Source of the DNA: Antitrichia curtipendula
Taxonomy: Eukaryota > Streptophyta > Bryopsida > Hypnales > Leucodontaceae
Assembly (NCBI GenBank): GCA_951230915.1
Contig: OX579634.1
Span: forward strand, 62,001-126,000
DNA: 64,000 nt
Direction: 5' to 3'
Below, in pieces: positions 1 to 12,783 of the stretch. The notes under the pieces are model-generated. The model saw only the letters and a program-made list of their open reading frames with translations, did not search any database and was not told the DNA's origin. Every line of letters begins with the position of its first letter. Position 1 is the first letter of the stretch. The position numbers and the translations under genes were made by a program.

Positions 1-114
1 CTTGTCCTTGTGTTTCGATTGTGATGATTACTCACTCACAGCACCGTTAGCTTACTGTCAGCCACGGGTATTGCTTACTCTTGCGCTTACTCTTGAAGTC
101 CATCGCTCGGGGTT

Positions 115-460
115 TCTGATGAAGGTTTGGGTTTGTTTGGATTTGTTGAAGCTTGGGGTTTGCTCGGGGTTTGTTTGTTTGGAGTAGGATTTGTGTTGAA
201 GGTTTGGGTTTGTTTGGATTTGTTTAGGTTTGTTGAAGCTTGGGGTTTCCTCGGGGTTTGCTCGGGGATTGTTTGTTTGGAGCAGGGTTTGTGTTGAAGG
301 TTCGGGTTTGTTTGGGTTTGTTGAAGCTCGGGGTTTGTTTGTTTAGAGCAGTTTATTTGGAGCTTGTTTGGAGTAGGGTTTGTGGTGAAGGTTTGGGTTT
401 GTTTGGGTTTGTTGAAGCTCAGGGTTAGCTTGGGGTTTGTTTGTTTGGAGCAGTTTATTC
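115..460. repeat. GT-rich degenerate minisatellite
   Basis: The segment is built from irregular copies of a G/T-rich motif of the type GGGTTTGTTTGG followed by TTGTTGAAGCT, with interspersed TTTGTTTGGAGCAG blocks. Unit length varies between about 50 and 110 bases. Open frames on both strands here (up to 129 codons) are low-complexity by-products of the repeat and are not called as genes. The left part of the window (1-114) shows nothing recognisable. Confidence 0.75.
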
Positions 461-650
461 GAATCATCCTAAGCATGCGTTTGTCGCATGAGCTAGTTCC
501 TTAGTAAAAGTTACATTCTTTTTCGTCCGTGAGATTTTTTTCCTAACTTAGGTTTTTATCACAGATCAGTTTTTAATGAGGTAACTATTGATTGAGGAGG
601 AGCATTAAAGTAGTGGCTAAAATTAGAATAGTGAGTGATATTCTTAGGTG
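461..650. other. Short spacer, nothing seen
   Basis: Unique AT-rich sequence between two minisatellites. No ORF, RNA or repeat could be supported. Confidence 0.5.
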
Positions 651-834
651 ACAGTACTCCCAGTGAATTGTCATTAAATAGAGCGATCTACTAGTTATCT
701 GAAACTCTCTGGACAGTACTCCCAGTGAATTGTCATTAAATAGAGTGATCTACTAGTTATCTGAAACTCTTCGGACAGTACTCCCAGTGAATTGTCATTA
801 AATAGAGCGATCTACTAGTTATCTGAAACTCTCC
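651..834. repeat. 62-bp tandem repeat, three copies
   Basis: Three almost identical copies start at 651, 713 and 775, each beginning ACAGTACTCCCAGTG and ending in the CTGAAACTCT block. They differ at about one internal position (GAGCG versus GAGTG) and at the junction bases. The near identity points to recent tandem duplication. No coding potential. Confidence 0.9.
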
Positions 835-979
835 GCCTTATCCACACTTAAGAATAGGTATTTGGAATAATATATATACTATCATCTTCCCCATATTGAG
901 GCGGTTGTATGTTTTGCTCATTGGTGTTATATGTTATGTTTAGAACCTTTGCCTTCTTCTTTAACACGCTATCAATACG

Positions 980-2057
980 AAATGAATTTCTTTTTGAAGA
1001 ATTTTAAACTTTAAAAAAAAAGAAAACAAAAGGTTTCTTTTGTAGTTTGTTTTTTTGAGTGAAAATTGGATTACATTGAAGTCTAATGTTGTTCTAAATT
1101 CTATATTTTTGATATGGCAAGTCCTAAAGAAAGAGTGAAGGGAATGCTTTGAGGAAGTCATATGATTTACAAAGGTACGTGGATGTATTACAATTTTGAA
1201 TCCTGTTTCAATTCAATTGCTCCAAGTTTTAGCGTTTCAAACGTACGGAATCCGTTAAAGGATTGATTTCATTTTTCATTTTTTTTGAAGTTTAGAATCC
1301 TCGATGGATTGAAGTGAATTGGCGCCTAGAACCAATCAGGTTCCGGGCTGACATTTCGAATTCATTTCTTTTTGAGGAATCTCGAACTTCAAAAAATAAA
1401 AATAAAATGAAAGATTTCTTTCATAGTTCGGTTGTTTTGGGTGAAAATTGAATTGCATTGAAGTCTAATGTTGTTCTAAATTCTATGTTTTTGATATGGC
1501 AGGTCCTAAAGAAAGAGTCATGGGAATGCATTGAAGAAGTCATATGATTTACAAAGGTATGTGGATGTATTACAATCTTGAATCCTGTTTCAATTCAATT
1601 GCTCCAAGTTTTAGCGTTTCAAACGTACGGAATCCGTTAAAGGATTGATTTTATTTTTCATTTTTTTTGAAGTTATGATTCCTCGATGGATTGAAGTGAT
1701 TTGGCGCCTAGAACCAATCGGGTTCCGGGCTGACATTTCAAATTTATTACCTTTTGAGGAATCCCGAACTCCAAAAAATAAAAAAAAATGAAAGATTTCT
1801 TTCATAGTTCGGTTGTTTTGGGTGAAAATTGAATTGCATTGAAGTCTAATGTTGTTCTAAATTCTATGTTTTTGATATGGCAGGTCCTAAAGAAAGAGTG
1901 ATGGGAATGCTTTGAGGAAGTCATATGATTTACAAAGGTATGCGGATGTATTACAATCTTGAATCCTGTTTCAATTCAATTGCTCCAAGTTTTAGAGTTT
2001 CAAACGTACGGAATCCGTTAAAGGATTGATTTCATTTTTCATTTTTTTTGAAGTTAT
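980..2057 (+). repeat. Array 1a of ~381-bp units with a 54-nt exon-like cassette
   Basis: Three units of a ~381-bp repeat (cassettes near 1113, 1502 and 1884). Each unit contains an AT-rich, intron-like stretch, then a pyrimidine/AT tract ending TTTTTGATATGGCAG, a 54-nt cassette starting GTCCTAAAGAAAGAG and ending TTTACAAAG, and then GTATGTGG or GTATGCGG. The flanks therefore look like a 3' splice site and a 5' splice site. The first unit has CAAG instead of CAGG and is more diverged. The cassette carries a stop in each frame and a tiny ATG...TGA uORF, so it would be a leader exon rather than coding. The same unit recurs at 2850-5230 and 12784-14420, upstream of a TET/JBP-like gene. Confidence 0.85.
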
Positions 2058-2770
2058 GATTCCTTGATTTTTTTGAGCATTGGTGTTTTTTGAGGTTTAG
2101 GATTTTGTTGTGTGGATGGCAGATGTCTGAGATGGATGGTGCCATTGTCACTCTCTTCTCGGATTAGGATTGGTCCTATTTGCAATTTTTTAGAGCGTTT
2201 TTTTTTTTTTTTGAGGTATAGGATTTTGTTGTGTTCATGGTAGATGCCCGGGATGGAGGGTGCCATTGTCACCCTCCTCTTGGGTCAGGGTTGGTTATGT
2301 TTGCAATTTTTTTCAATGTTGATGTTTTTTGAGGTTCAGGATTTTGTTGTGTGGATGGCAGATGTCCGAGATGGAGGGTGCCATTGTCACCCTCTTCTCG
2401 GATTAGGGTTGGTCCTATTTGCAATTTTTTTCAATGTTGACGTTTTTTGAGGTATAGGGTTTTGTTGTGTTCATGGTAGATGCCCGGGATGGAGGGTGCC
2501 ATTGTCACCCTCCTCTTGGGTCAGAGTTGGTCATGTTTGCGATTTTTTTCAATGTTGATGTTTTTTGAGGTTCAGGATTTTAGGGTGTGGATGGCAAATG
2601 TCCGAGATGGATGGTGCCATTGTCACTCTCTTCTCGGATTAGGATTGGTCCTATTTGCAATTTTTTTCAATGTTGATGTTTTTTGAAGTTCAGGATTTTG
2701 TTGTGTTGATGGTAGATGTCCGGGATGGAGGGTGCCATTGTCACCCTTCTCTCGAGGTCGGTCATATTTA
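2058..2770. repeat. 118-bp satellite with alternating A/B units
   Basis: Six units of about 118 bp (marker near 2117, 2236, 2355, 2472, 2590 and 2709). Odd units read GATGGCAGATGTC and are followed by TCTTCTCGGATTAGG. Even units mostly read CATGGTAGATGCCC and are followed by TCCTCTTGGGTCAG. This gives a higher-order period of about 236 bp. The block is inserted within the 381-bp array, since the cassette repeat stops at a GAAGTTATGATTCC boundary and resumes near 2850. Short ORFs here are repeat artefacts. Confidence 0.85.
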
Positions 2771-2849
2771 TAATTTTATTTAATAATAGCGAATGTTATG
2801 TACAATTTTAACGTATCCAAGAGCTATTTGCAGCATGGAGTTAGAGCGG

Positions 2850-5230
2850 GTTCTAAACTCTATGTTTTTGATATGGCAGGTCCTAAAGAAAGAGTAATGG
2901 GAATGCTTTGAGGAAGTCATATAATTTACAAAGGTATGCGGATGTGTTACAATTTTGAATCCTGTTTCAATTCAATTGCTTCAAGTTTTAACGTTTCAAA
3001 CGTACGGAATCCGTTAAAGGATTGATTTCATTTTTCATTTTTTTTGAAGTTTAGAATCCTCGATGGATTGAAGTGAATTGGCGCCTAGAACCAATCAGGT
3101 TCCGGGCTGACATTTCGAATTCATTTCTTTTTGAGGAATCTTGAACTTCAAAAAATAAAAATAAAATGAAAGATTTCTTTCATAGTTCGGTTGTTTTGGG
3201 TGAAAATTGAATTGCATTGAAGTCTAATGTTGTTCTAAATTCTATGTTTTTGATATGGCAGGTCCTAAAGAAAGAGTCATGGGAATGCATTGAAGAAGTC
3301 ATATGATTTACAAAGGTATGTGGATGTATTACAATCTTGAATCCTGTTTCAATTCAATTGCTCCAAGTTTTAGCGTTTCAAACGTACGGAATCCGTTAAA
3401 GGATTGATTTCATTTTTCATTTTTTTTGAAGTTTAGAATCCTCGATGGATTGAAGTGAATTGGCGCCTAGAACCAATCAGGTTCCGGGCTGACATTTCGA
3501 ATTCATTTCTTTTTGAGGAATCTCGAACTTCAAAAAAAAAAAAAAAAATGAAAGATTTCTTTCATAGTTCGGTTGTTTTGGGTGAAAATTGAATTGCATT
3601 GAAGTCTAATGTTGTTCTAAATTCTATGTTTTTGATATGGCAGGTCCTAAAGAAAGAGTCATGGGAATGCATTGAAGAAGTCATATGATTTACAAAGGTA
3701 TGTGGATGTATTACAATCTTGAATCCTGTTTCAATTCAATTGCTCCAAGTTTTAGCGTTTCAAACGTACGGAATCCGTTAAAGGATTGATTTCATTTTTC
3801 ATTTTTTTTGAAGTTTAGAATCCTCGATGGATTGAAGTGATTTGGCGCCTAGAACCAATCAGGTTCCGGGCTGACATTTCGAATTCATTTCTTTTTGAGG
3901 AATCTCGAACTTCAAAAAAATAAAAAAAAATGAAAGATTTCTTTCATAGTTCGGTTGTTTTGGGTGAAAATTGAATTGCATTGAAGTCTAATGTTGTTCT
4001 AAATTCTATGTTTTTGATATGGCAGGTCCTAAAGAAAGAGTCATGGGAATGCATTGAAGAAGTCATATGATTTACAAAGGTATGTGGATGTATTACAATC
4101 TTGAATCCTGTTTCAATTCAATTGCTCCAAGTTTTAGCGTTTCAAACGTACGGAATCCGTTAAAGGATTGATTTCATTTTTCATTTTTTTTGAAGTTATG
4201 AATCTTTGATGGATTGAAGTGAATTGGCGCCTAGAACCAATCAGGTTCCGGGCTGACATTTCGAATTCATTTCTTTTTGAGGAATCTCGAACTTCAAAAA
4301 AAAAAAAAAAAATGAAAGATTTCTTTCATAGTTCGGTTGTTTTGGGTGAAAATTGAATTGCATTGAAGTCTAATGTTGTTCTAAATTCTATGTTTTTGAT
4401 ATGGCAGGTCCTAAAGAAAGAGTCATGGGAATGCATTGAAGAAATCATATGATTTACAAAGGTATGTGGATGTATTACACTCTTGAATCCTGTTTCAATT
4501 CAATTGCTCCAAGTTTTAGCGTTTCAAACGTACGGAATCCGTTAAAGGATTGATTTCATTTTTCATTTTTTTTGAAGTTATGATTCCTCGATGGATTGAA
4601 GTGATTTGGCGCCTAGAACCAATCGGGTTCTGGGCTGACATTTCAAATTTATTACCTTTTGAGGAATCCCGAACTCCAAAAAATAAAAATAAATAAAAGA
4701 TTTCTTTCATAGTTCGGTTGTTTTGGGTGAAAATTGAATTGCATTGAAGTCTAATGTTGTTCTAAATTCTATGTTTTTGATATGGCAGGTCCTAAAGAAA
4801 GAGTCATGGGAATGCATTGAAGAAGTCATATGATTTACAAAGGTATGTGGATGTATTACAATCTTGAATCCTGTTTCAATTCAATTGCTCCAAGTTTTAG
4901 CGTTTCAAACGTACGGAATCCGTTAAAGGATTGATTTCATTTTTCATTTTTTTTGAAGTTATGAATCTTTGATGGATTGAAGTGAATTGGCGCCTAGAAC
5001 CAATCAGGTTCCGGGCTGACATTTTGAATTCATTTCTTTTTGAGGAATCTCGAACTTCAAAAAAGAAAAAAAAAAAAAAAATTTCTTTCATAGTTCAGTT
5101 GTTTTCAGTGAAAATTAAATTATATTCGAGTGTAATATCATTTTGAAATTTATATTTTGGATATTGCAGTTTGCAAAGGAGGATTTTCAAGATGTTCATG
5201 TGAACTTGAACAATTTTAAGAAGGTATGGA
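2850..5230 (+). repeat. Array 1b of ~381-bp exon-cassette units, with terminal variant
   Basis: Six further units of the 381-bp repeat have cassettes near 2879, 3262, 3643, 4025, 4407 and 4789, spaced 381-383 bp. A seventh, diverged terminal unit follows at 5170, with acceptor TTTGGATATTGCAG, cassette beginning TTTGCAAAGGAGG and donor GTATGG. The terminal cassette is also exactly 54 nt but is open for 18 codons, suggesting it is close to the ancestral coding or leader exon and that the others are an amplified, diverged version. Neighbouring copies are highly similar, differing mainly in poly(A) tract length. No TET/JBP ORF follows this array. Confidence 0.85.
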
Positions 5231-5839
5231 ATTCTTCTAAAATATTTTCAAGATGTGAAGTAGAAACTGCAACTATCTGAGAAGCAAAAAAGGATTTGAC
5301 TTACTGATTGTTGGTTGGTTTATAAGTCGAAACAATTTTTAGATTAGATGAAGGTACAATATCCTTTTATCAATGTTCTATTCATTTATGCAAATTGTAC
5401 ATTAAAGCTTTAACTTTTTGATGTGATTTTGTAGAGGCCACTTAAATGTAGCTTCACTATACATTTCAAACAATGGTCTCTTTTTTCTATCAAGAATAGA
5501 TAGAAAGTGGGATTAGGCAGACTAGACTTGATTTGAATATTAGAACATTGCAAGAAAAGTTATGCACTTGGTTATTTAAAGCTTGAAAAACAATTGGATT
5601 GCAAGGTGCCATGATTATCAACTATCAAGGGATGGCACAAACCGGGACTACTTAAAGCATTTGAGAGAGATTTTCAAGCACACATTATAGAAGCAAATAC
5701 CTTGAGCTTATGATTTGATACAATATCGAATATAGATGATGTGTATGAAAAAGAGAATGATTTGGATGATCAAGATCTAGAGGAGTTGTTTGAGGACTCT
5801 GATATTTTAGATTTGATGGCCAACCTATTAGCATGAATG
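5231..5839. other. AT-rich spacer after array 1, nothing firm
   Basis: Unique AT-rich sequence. A short acidic reading frame ending before 5837 (D/E-rich stretch near 5735-5830) is visible, but there are stops on both sides and no recognisable domain. It could be the tail of a decayed transposase. Confidence 0.4.
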
Positions 5840-6330
5840 CGATGCCATACATTATAATTGTGTACACCAAAGATGATATTTAGTGTTGAGTGACATTTAG
5901 TGTTTTTACCCCCCTACTAGCTACAACACTAAATCTGAACTTGTCCACAATTAGTGTTAGACTTGAATGTGCCGGCTGCAAACTTCAGAGCCTTGTAACT
6001 TTTGCAAAAGTTCTTCAAATCAGGAAAATGAGATGTTTTTCGGCATCTACAGTTTTTGTAGATGCTGAAAAACATCTCATTTTCCTGATTTGAAGAATTT
6101 TTGCAAAAGTTACAAGGCTCTGAAGTTTGCAGCCGCCTAGCCCTAATCGGTCCGATTCTGTCCGTGAACAGTGATATTCCGTCTGATATGACAACTCTGG
6201 TTCACATTTAGTGTTTGAATTGACATTTAATGTTACTTACTTTCATAGGGTAATTGGCTTTTAGTGTATGCCTTCGTATTTAGTGTACAAGACACTAAAT
6301 ATCATCTTTAGTGTAGTTGTATGCTATGCC
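5840..6330. mobile_element. Foldback MITE with perfect internal hairpin
   Basis: Outer inverted repeats of at least 23 bp (5864-5886 and 6292-6314, one difference) share the block AAAGATGATATTTAGTGT. Inside, 5973-6050 and 6058-6135 form a 78-bp inverted repeat separated by only seven bases. By eye the arms pair fully, with two G-U wobbles and no mismatch. The motif TTTAGTGT recurs several times in the flanks of the hairpin. No ORF encodes a transposase, so this is a non-autonomous element. The perfection of the hairpin suggests a young copy or selection on an RNA hairpin. Confidence 0.8.
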
Positions 6331-9300
6331 ATTCCATTATATATTCTATGAACTTTTTACATTTCTAAAGTAGTCACCTTGGTATGTATATTATTTTTTA
6401 TGTTTCATCATGGTTTAGGTGAGAATCAAGATTATTTTAATTAAAAAATTCCTTCACTATTTGATTATGCCGCTTGATAATTTCTGAAAATTTCATTCAA
6501 TAAAATACTTAATAATATTTTGAATTTTTTTCAACAGATATGATCCAAGCATAGAGTAGGATTCAATAGTTCAACCTCTTTTTGTGCTACTAGTGAACCT
6601 CATTTAAAATTTAAAATTTTGAGGCCTTGTTGTGAGTTTTTGAGACTATGGCAATGAGAATTTGAAGCCCACATGGATGTGGAACCCCGGAAAGAGTGGT
6701 CCTTGGTATAGGTCGCCTTATGCGGTAAACAAGCATGCAATGGAACAATGAGCTCAAATAAAGCATGAAATACAGTCACAATGGTCCTACACGTGAGTTG
6801 ATGACAGGCGCCAATGGATAAAAGAATGTTAAAAAACTTTCTTCATTGGTTCGGTGAATGACATAGTCAAATAAATCCATTCCTATAAAAATAATATGCA
6901 ACATAAAAGTATAATTTTCTAATTAATTCATAAGTATAATAATTCATAAACATGATCATAAACAAGATTTTTTTTTTAAAATTCCTTTCCAAATTTTGTA
7001 ACAATTCAACAATTTCATTGTAAAAAATAGAATGAATAATTGACTACATATTGTCTTCAATTTTTGCATCACTTTTGAACAAATTATTGCTTAATTCCTA
7101 AAAGTTTTAAGGACCACTTCTAACCATGCATTTGCTTGTATATTAGTGTATGTATTTTGATACTATTCTAAGGTAGTCTGATTTCAAAGTGACCTTTTAA
7201 AAGTTGATTGCATTTTGGAAGAAAATAAACTCCTTGAAACAGTTTTAAGTAACTTTTCGTAGGAAGAAAAATAGAATTGGCATCTAATCCAAGTTGTTTC
7301 ATATTTTGGGGCCCTTCATAGAATTAGTTATGAATTTTTAGAATTATGTAGATTGAATTTTTCTAATTTGGGGATTTTAGTTCAGTTTTTACCTATCACA
7401 TGTGAAAACATTAGAAGACAAGAAGTTTCCAGTGCATTCCCAGCCTAGGAACTTTACCACATGCACAGTCTGACGTGGTCATGATTGTGCCATGTCAAAA
7501 ATAATAATATTAATATTTTAATATTTTCAAATGAAATAAAATAAAACATTTTTTTAAATATTTAATAAACTAATAAAATTTTATTATTTTTAACTTAAAA
7601 AATATTCTAACTGTTCCTAGCAGTGGAAACAACCTTGAAACGGCCCTTTGGAGGTCTCAAATCTTCTCTAAGGTGGGGTGTTATTTGATTGCTTTTGTAT
7701 GTCCAAATTGGAATGATAGTATTCTGGATGGAATGGTGACCTTACTTGGTATTTTAGTAGTGCCAATTTCAAAGTTTGAATTCTAATGGTTGGGTGTACA
7801 CTCAATTTGGTAATTACACCCTTTGGTAGGCCGTGGTATTTAGCCAACTTTTTCTAATTATTTGGATTTTCACCCACTTCTTGAGAGAATGTGCAAGTCT
7901 AGCTAATGTTGGCTATTTGTTTCTTTTCATAATTAATAGAGAAAGTTGATAAATGGGATTTTGGCCTATATTTATTGTATATTGTGTTACTATATTTGTT
8001 GATGTGATGTGCAATGCATATATCTGTGTCAAGTTGCGGATGTCGAGAGTTCGTCTTGCAACTATGTGCTTAATTATATGTTGAATTAGAATTATTGTGC
8101 TTGCTAAAGTTGTTGGACTCACATGATTAAAATTAATTGATGTTGTTGCTTGTGCTGTTGTCATCCTAATTGTTTGATCAATTTTGCACCTAAGTTGAAA
8201 ATTATTGTGTATTCATGAATGGAAAATGTTGTGGAGTTTGTTGTCCCAATTGGAATTTGTTTGTGATTTCTTGAAGGTGATGTGTCTACGTATCTAAGTT
8301 GATATATTAAAGTGAGCAAGAGAATGTATCAATTGAGAATGTGTGCCCAAGTTAGAACAAGTGATTTGTGCACATATAATGATGTTGAAATCTTTGAAAT
8401 GGATGATAAATTCAAAGATAGAAATTTAAAGAGAATAGTATAAAAGTCTCATGAATTTCTAAAACAAAAAGGAAATTTAAATAAGTTTATTGCCAAGTTA
8501 TATGATTAAGAATGAGCTAGTTAAACGCCAAGAGAAAGGATTGTACTGTACTTGTGGAGAATTTAATAAGCTAAGTAGGAAGTAGAATTATATTAAGCAA
8601 GTAATTAGAAGAGATATGCTCGGAGATATGAAGGAAATGAGTCCAAGTTAGTGTTGGAAAATGATGGGTTTTGTTTCAAAAGAAGTCATGTTAAATGAAG
8701 TTTGCAGTTTGTGTACGTGTTCGAGTTAAGTTGGTGGTATAGCTGAAGAAAAAAAAATAATCAATTGTGCAAAAAGATTAAAGCTGATTTGGATGACAAC
8801 AAATTTGAAAAGAATGCAAAATAAGAGATAAAACAAACTAACCTTTGTGGCCATAATTAAGAGTAGAGAGTAGATTGCAATTAAAATTAGTTGGTGAAAA
8901 ATGTCTTCATTATTGTTGGATTGTATTGCCTAGTTTGGTAAGGAATTAATTAGCATAGCTTTATCCTACTTAATTTTTTTCATGGTTCAAACGTAGTATG
9001 CTATAGAATAATTATGTTCTATTAGGATATTATTCTGTTTCTACAAGTTGAAATGAATGGTCACTAAAAACAACCGCCTCCTTAAATGTACACTATTGGT
9101 AAATTGAAGAAAAGAAAATGTATCTTTGTATTAGTACATGGTTGCTTTTAGAGTTGGATTGCTTTTAGAGTGCCCTACCGTACTTCCTACATTGTCAAGT
9201 TAAAGTACAAATTTTGAATTATTGATATTTTTATCAATTATATTTTAAATCATTGATATTTTTATTTATTAATAATAATTAGTTACAAATTTTTGAAATA

Positions 9301-10440
9301 AAAAGATACATTGTAGAACTGAAAAATAACTTTCACACCCCTATATTATATAAGAAAAAATTGTCTAAAAAATGAACAAAAAATTCCGAAAAATGACACT
9401 CTACTGAAAGCTCATTTTGAGTTGAATATTGATTCAATGGTCATCTAAATGTGTTCTCTATAATTATTTGAGTTGCAAAACATGCCATTTTAGTTCATTT
9501 TCAACCTCTTTTAGAAATCATTTCATATTTTAATTGAGTTGGCAATAGGAACCTATAGTCATTATTACACAATGCTTACAGTTTTAGGTTGAAATTATAG
9601 TTTATTAGAAACCATTTGTTTGCACATGGTTTGTTGTAGTAGAACTAAGTGCCCCCTCTAAGTGTTGAAGATCCAAACAACAAATAGATTTAGACTCATG
9701 TTTTTTTTCTAATTATTGCTTGGATGAAAGTCATCCTAATTTGTGGAGATACTTTATGATGTTGTTGTCCTATAATCCTATTTAATAGTTGGATTTGTAT
9801 CACTAGAATATGTATTTTTCTAAAATTACAAATGTGAAAGTATATCAAATGATGACCAAGCTAAAATTGCATTGATTCTAGTTTAAAATTGGATTTGTAA
9901 AAATGAGATCATAGATATAAAGAACACAAAGATTTCAAAAAATCACCATGCCAAGAGAACTTCTTTTGAAATCCATTCCAACAATTACTCCAAAAATGAA
10001 AATATTTTAGTTGGTTTGCAATCAAATTTAGAGGGAATTAAAAAAAATTCTTTCAGAATTTATGAAAAATATATTGGTGATAGCACTGATAAATCTAACC
10101 ATACATGTAGAATCTAAAAAATATTCTTCCAAATAATACTTTTATCAATTGTCAATTCTTGAGAATACTCAAGTAGAATGCGAAACATGTCCTACGAATT
10201 GGACCCACCAAGGTGAATCTTGTGTTTTGTATGGTAATTTTGAAAAAAAGTTTCCTATATATAGCCATGTTAATTTTGTATTCTCCCATCTAGCTAGGGG
10301 CATCTGATTGCTCCTATGAATTCAAAATTTGCAAATTTTATCATGTGTGACAATTAAAAAAATTCCTGTGTTTTCCCAGGGGTAAATTCACCCTGCTGGG
10401 CCCAGTTGTACACTCTAAATATTTGAGTTATAAATAGTTA
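6331..10440. other. 4.1-kb AT-rich region without genes
   Basis: Strongly AT-rich sequence with no ORF longer than about 83 codons and no recognised domain, RNA or tandem repeat. The only candidate reading frame (7913-8164, minus) is low-complexity I/T-rich and unsupported. Probably old, decayed transposon and intergenic DNA. Confidence 0.5.
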
Positions 10441-12783
10441 TAATAGTTATATTAATTTTTTCGGCGATCGCAATTAGCGGGGAAACGGTGGGATCCAGAA
10501 ACGCCGTCCAGCCCAGAACGCCACCACGTGTCACCACCAGGGGTACCTTTCCCCAAACATGGGACTGATTCACTGCATGGGCCACGAGCGAGCCATCGAC
10601 GGTCCGACCATCGACACCGCACGATCCCACCCACATCGTGAGGCGCATGTCGTATCATCTTGCCACGATGCCATCGCAATCAATCTCTGCCGCAACCAAC
10701 GCACCTCGGGCGAAGATTCTCAGCGTTTTTGTAAAACTTCCAGTCCATTTTGATTGGGACACGTTGCAAATTTTCTTTGAATTTGGATTCTCAAACAGTT
10801 TGCAAATCTTCTGATCTCCCTCAAGGCGTCAACTTCAATAATTTCATCCATAACGGGCTCTGTATTTTATTCCGGAGCCTCTGTTTTTGCAGTCAACAGC
10901 AGTTGCAGCACTGCCAGCAAGCTGCGCTTTTCCTTCGATCATTGCGACTTTGGAAGTTTCTGGACCGGGGCAGTTCGAGATTTGTCGCGGCTGTATAACT
11001 CGGGAAGTTTGAAGGTCAGCTTGTAAAACGTAGAATGTTCTTGGCGTTCTGGTAGTCGTTGATCTTGTTGGTTCTGAAGAGCGATATCCCTTTTAGTGTG
11101 GGTCCATTGATTTGCAGTAGTCTGGGGTTCAGTTAGTTTTTTCGAACCAGGGTTGGAAAATTTTAGACCTGCGCGTGGATCACGGATTTTTGAGTTACAA
11201 CTGATCGTAGCTTAGCAGCAGCCCCAGTTTGATCTTGGAAAGGGGGTGGGTTTTGTCGACATTTTGACACTTAGTGGTGCAGAACTTCGTACGTCAAACG
11301 GCCTCAATACTTTGAAAAGAGGAACTGATCTAAGTGAACATTTGATTACTTTGACACTTTGTCGATCAAATGTGATTGTCGATCGCCCCGAGTCTACCAA
11401 GCGTCAGTAAGTTGTATTGTATGCCGCCGTTGGAGGAAGATATTGTGGTTCTGGAGAAACCAAGACAGGTGATTGGATTGAGTGGCGAGATCGGCAGTAC
11501 CCAAATTGCGGAAGTGTGATGCGAGGCAATGATGGTGGGGAGGAGTGCCAGTGAGCCGATCGAGGAGAGATAGAAAAGCTGCTGTGATTTCGACTTCAAT
11601 CTTCAACTGCATTCATATTATTATACCCGTTACGAAGCACCTTATTCTTTACGGTATTATACTTGTCCACATTTCACACAAAAGTGTTATAAACCATTGT
11701 CTGACTTCTCCACAATGCTAGCTCTTGATCCTTGAGCTCGATCGTCAGGCTCTTGATCCTGACTTGAGCTGTAGTTGCTTTCGGCAGATCTGAATGCTTT
11801 CCCTCGTTAGCTCTGGTCATATTTTAATTTGTTCCCCTATTGAGAGACCTTAATGACCGCACAAGAATCTGTTTCATTGGTGATGCTAAACTTCTAACTG
11901 TTTCGCTGTTGCTCTGTTTCAATGAGGATTTTAAGATGACGATTTCGTATGACGACGTCTTATTAGGGGTCCTTGGACCGAGCTGACAATGAGTATATGC
12001 TTCTGCCTTTTCCAAGTCACGTGTGTACCTCGATCCACGTTTTAGGTCAAAATGTGGTAATGGATCGGTCATCAGAGATTTAGTTTCGTCTGCTGGAGTA
12101 AAGTTAATGGTCTCTACGTGAGGTGCTTACGCAGAACAGAGTCATCCTGCCTGTTGGTAATATTTCTGTAGCCATAATGTCTCTGTAGGCTTGGCTGCTG
12201 CGCATTTCTATGCATGCGGCTACGGAAATATTACCAACTCAGTAACTCTGTTAACAGAATGATCCTCTTATTCACGTGAAATAGGGTATTGGGGTTCGGG
12301 AAGTCAACGAATCGAACCTCTCACATATTGTTCTTGCTCTGCGAATCTGATTAGCTTAGGTTGCAGGGGCTAGGGAGGCATGCATTGATGAGATTAATAA
12401 CGTGGTAACTGAAATTGTGCTTGGGAATGTACCGCACATTAGATCGAGGGTGGTTTTGAATTGTTACCAGATAGGCATTCCATAATGACTACCAAATTCC
12501 GAGGACCTTGCTCGTACCGTCATGAATAGTGCTCCACTTGGCATGCTCTCCCCGCCGCTGGTCCTTGCTTCAACCAATCTCGAGTGGGAGAAGCAGTCCT
12601 TGCGTGGCAATAGCGTCCAAAGTCGTTATGTTTGACAGCTCTGTCTGTTCTGATCGCGATTTAGGGTACATGGGGCCACCTACACCTGGGGAACCACGCC
12701 AGCAGTCGATCTGCAGACCATCCTCATGCTCTTTATGTGTTCTTGCCTGTCATATTCAACTCCTCCTCGATCTTGAATGTTTT
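10441..12783. other. GC-richer segment, possible promoter and first exons of an unknown gene
   Basis: Base composition changes sharply at about 10,455: CpG-containing, GC-richer sequence continues to 12,783. This is typical of a plant promoter and 5' transcribed region or a decayed gene, but no ORF exceeds 88 codons and I recognise no protein. The region ends abruptly at the start of cassette array 2, where the 12-mer CCTCGATCTTGA occurs at 12765-12776 and again at 12784-12795, overlapping the junction. That could be a short duplication made when the array or element arrived. Confidence 0.35.
12153..12238. repeat. 21-bp inverted repeat (possible small hairpin element)
   Basis: GTTGGTAATATTTCTGTAGCC at 12153-12173 is matched in inverted orientation at 12218-12238, with one difference and a 44-base spacer. 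It may be a relic MITE or a transcribed hairpin. No target duplication was identified. Confidence 0.6.

Noticed and set aside
1..460. Interstitial telomere or telomere-like repeat
   Set aside because: GGGTTTG-rich, but there is no regular 7- or 8-base periodicity. Units are long and irregular, so a GT-rich minisatellite is the better description.
87..476. 129-codon minus-strand frame rich in Asn, Pro, Thr and Lys
   Set aside because: Low-complexity translation of the GT-rich minisatellite on its complement.
11421..11520. Start of a tRNA isopentenyltransferase (short frame KPRQVIGLSGEIGSTQIAEV)
   Set aside because: The stretch vaguely resembles the P-loop of that family, but the GKT/GKS lysine is absent, the frame stops at once and no further exon fits.
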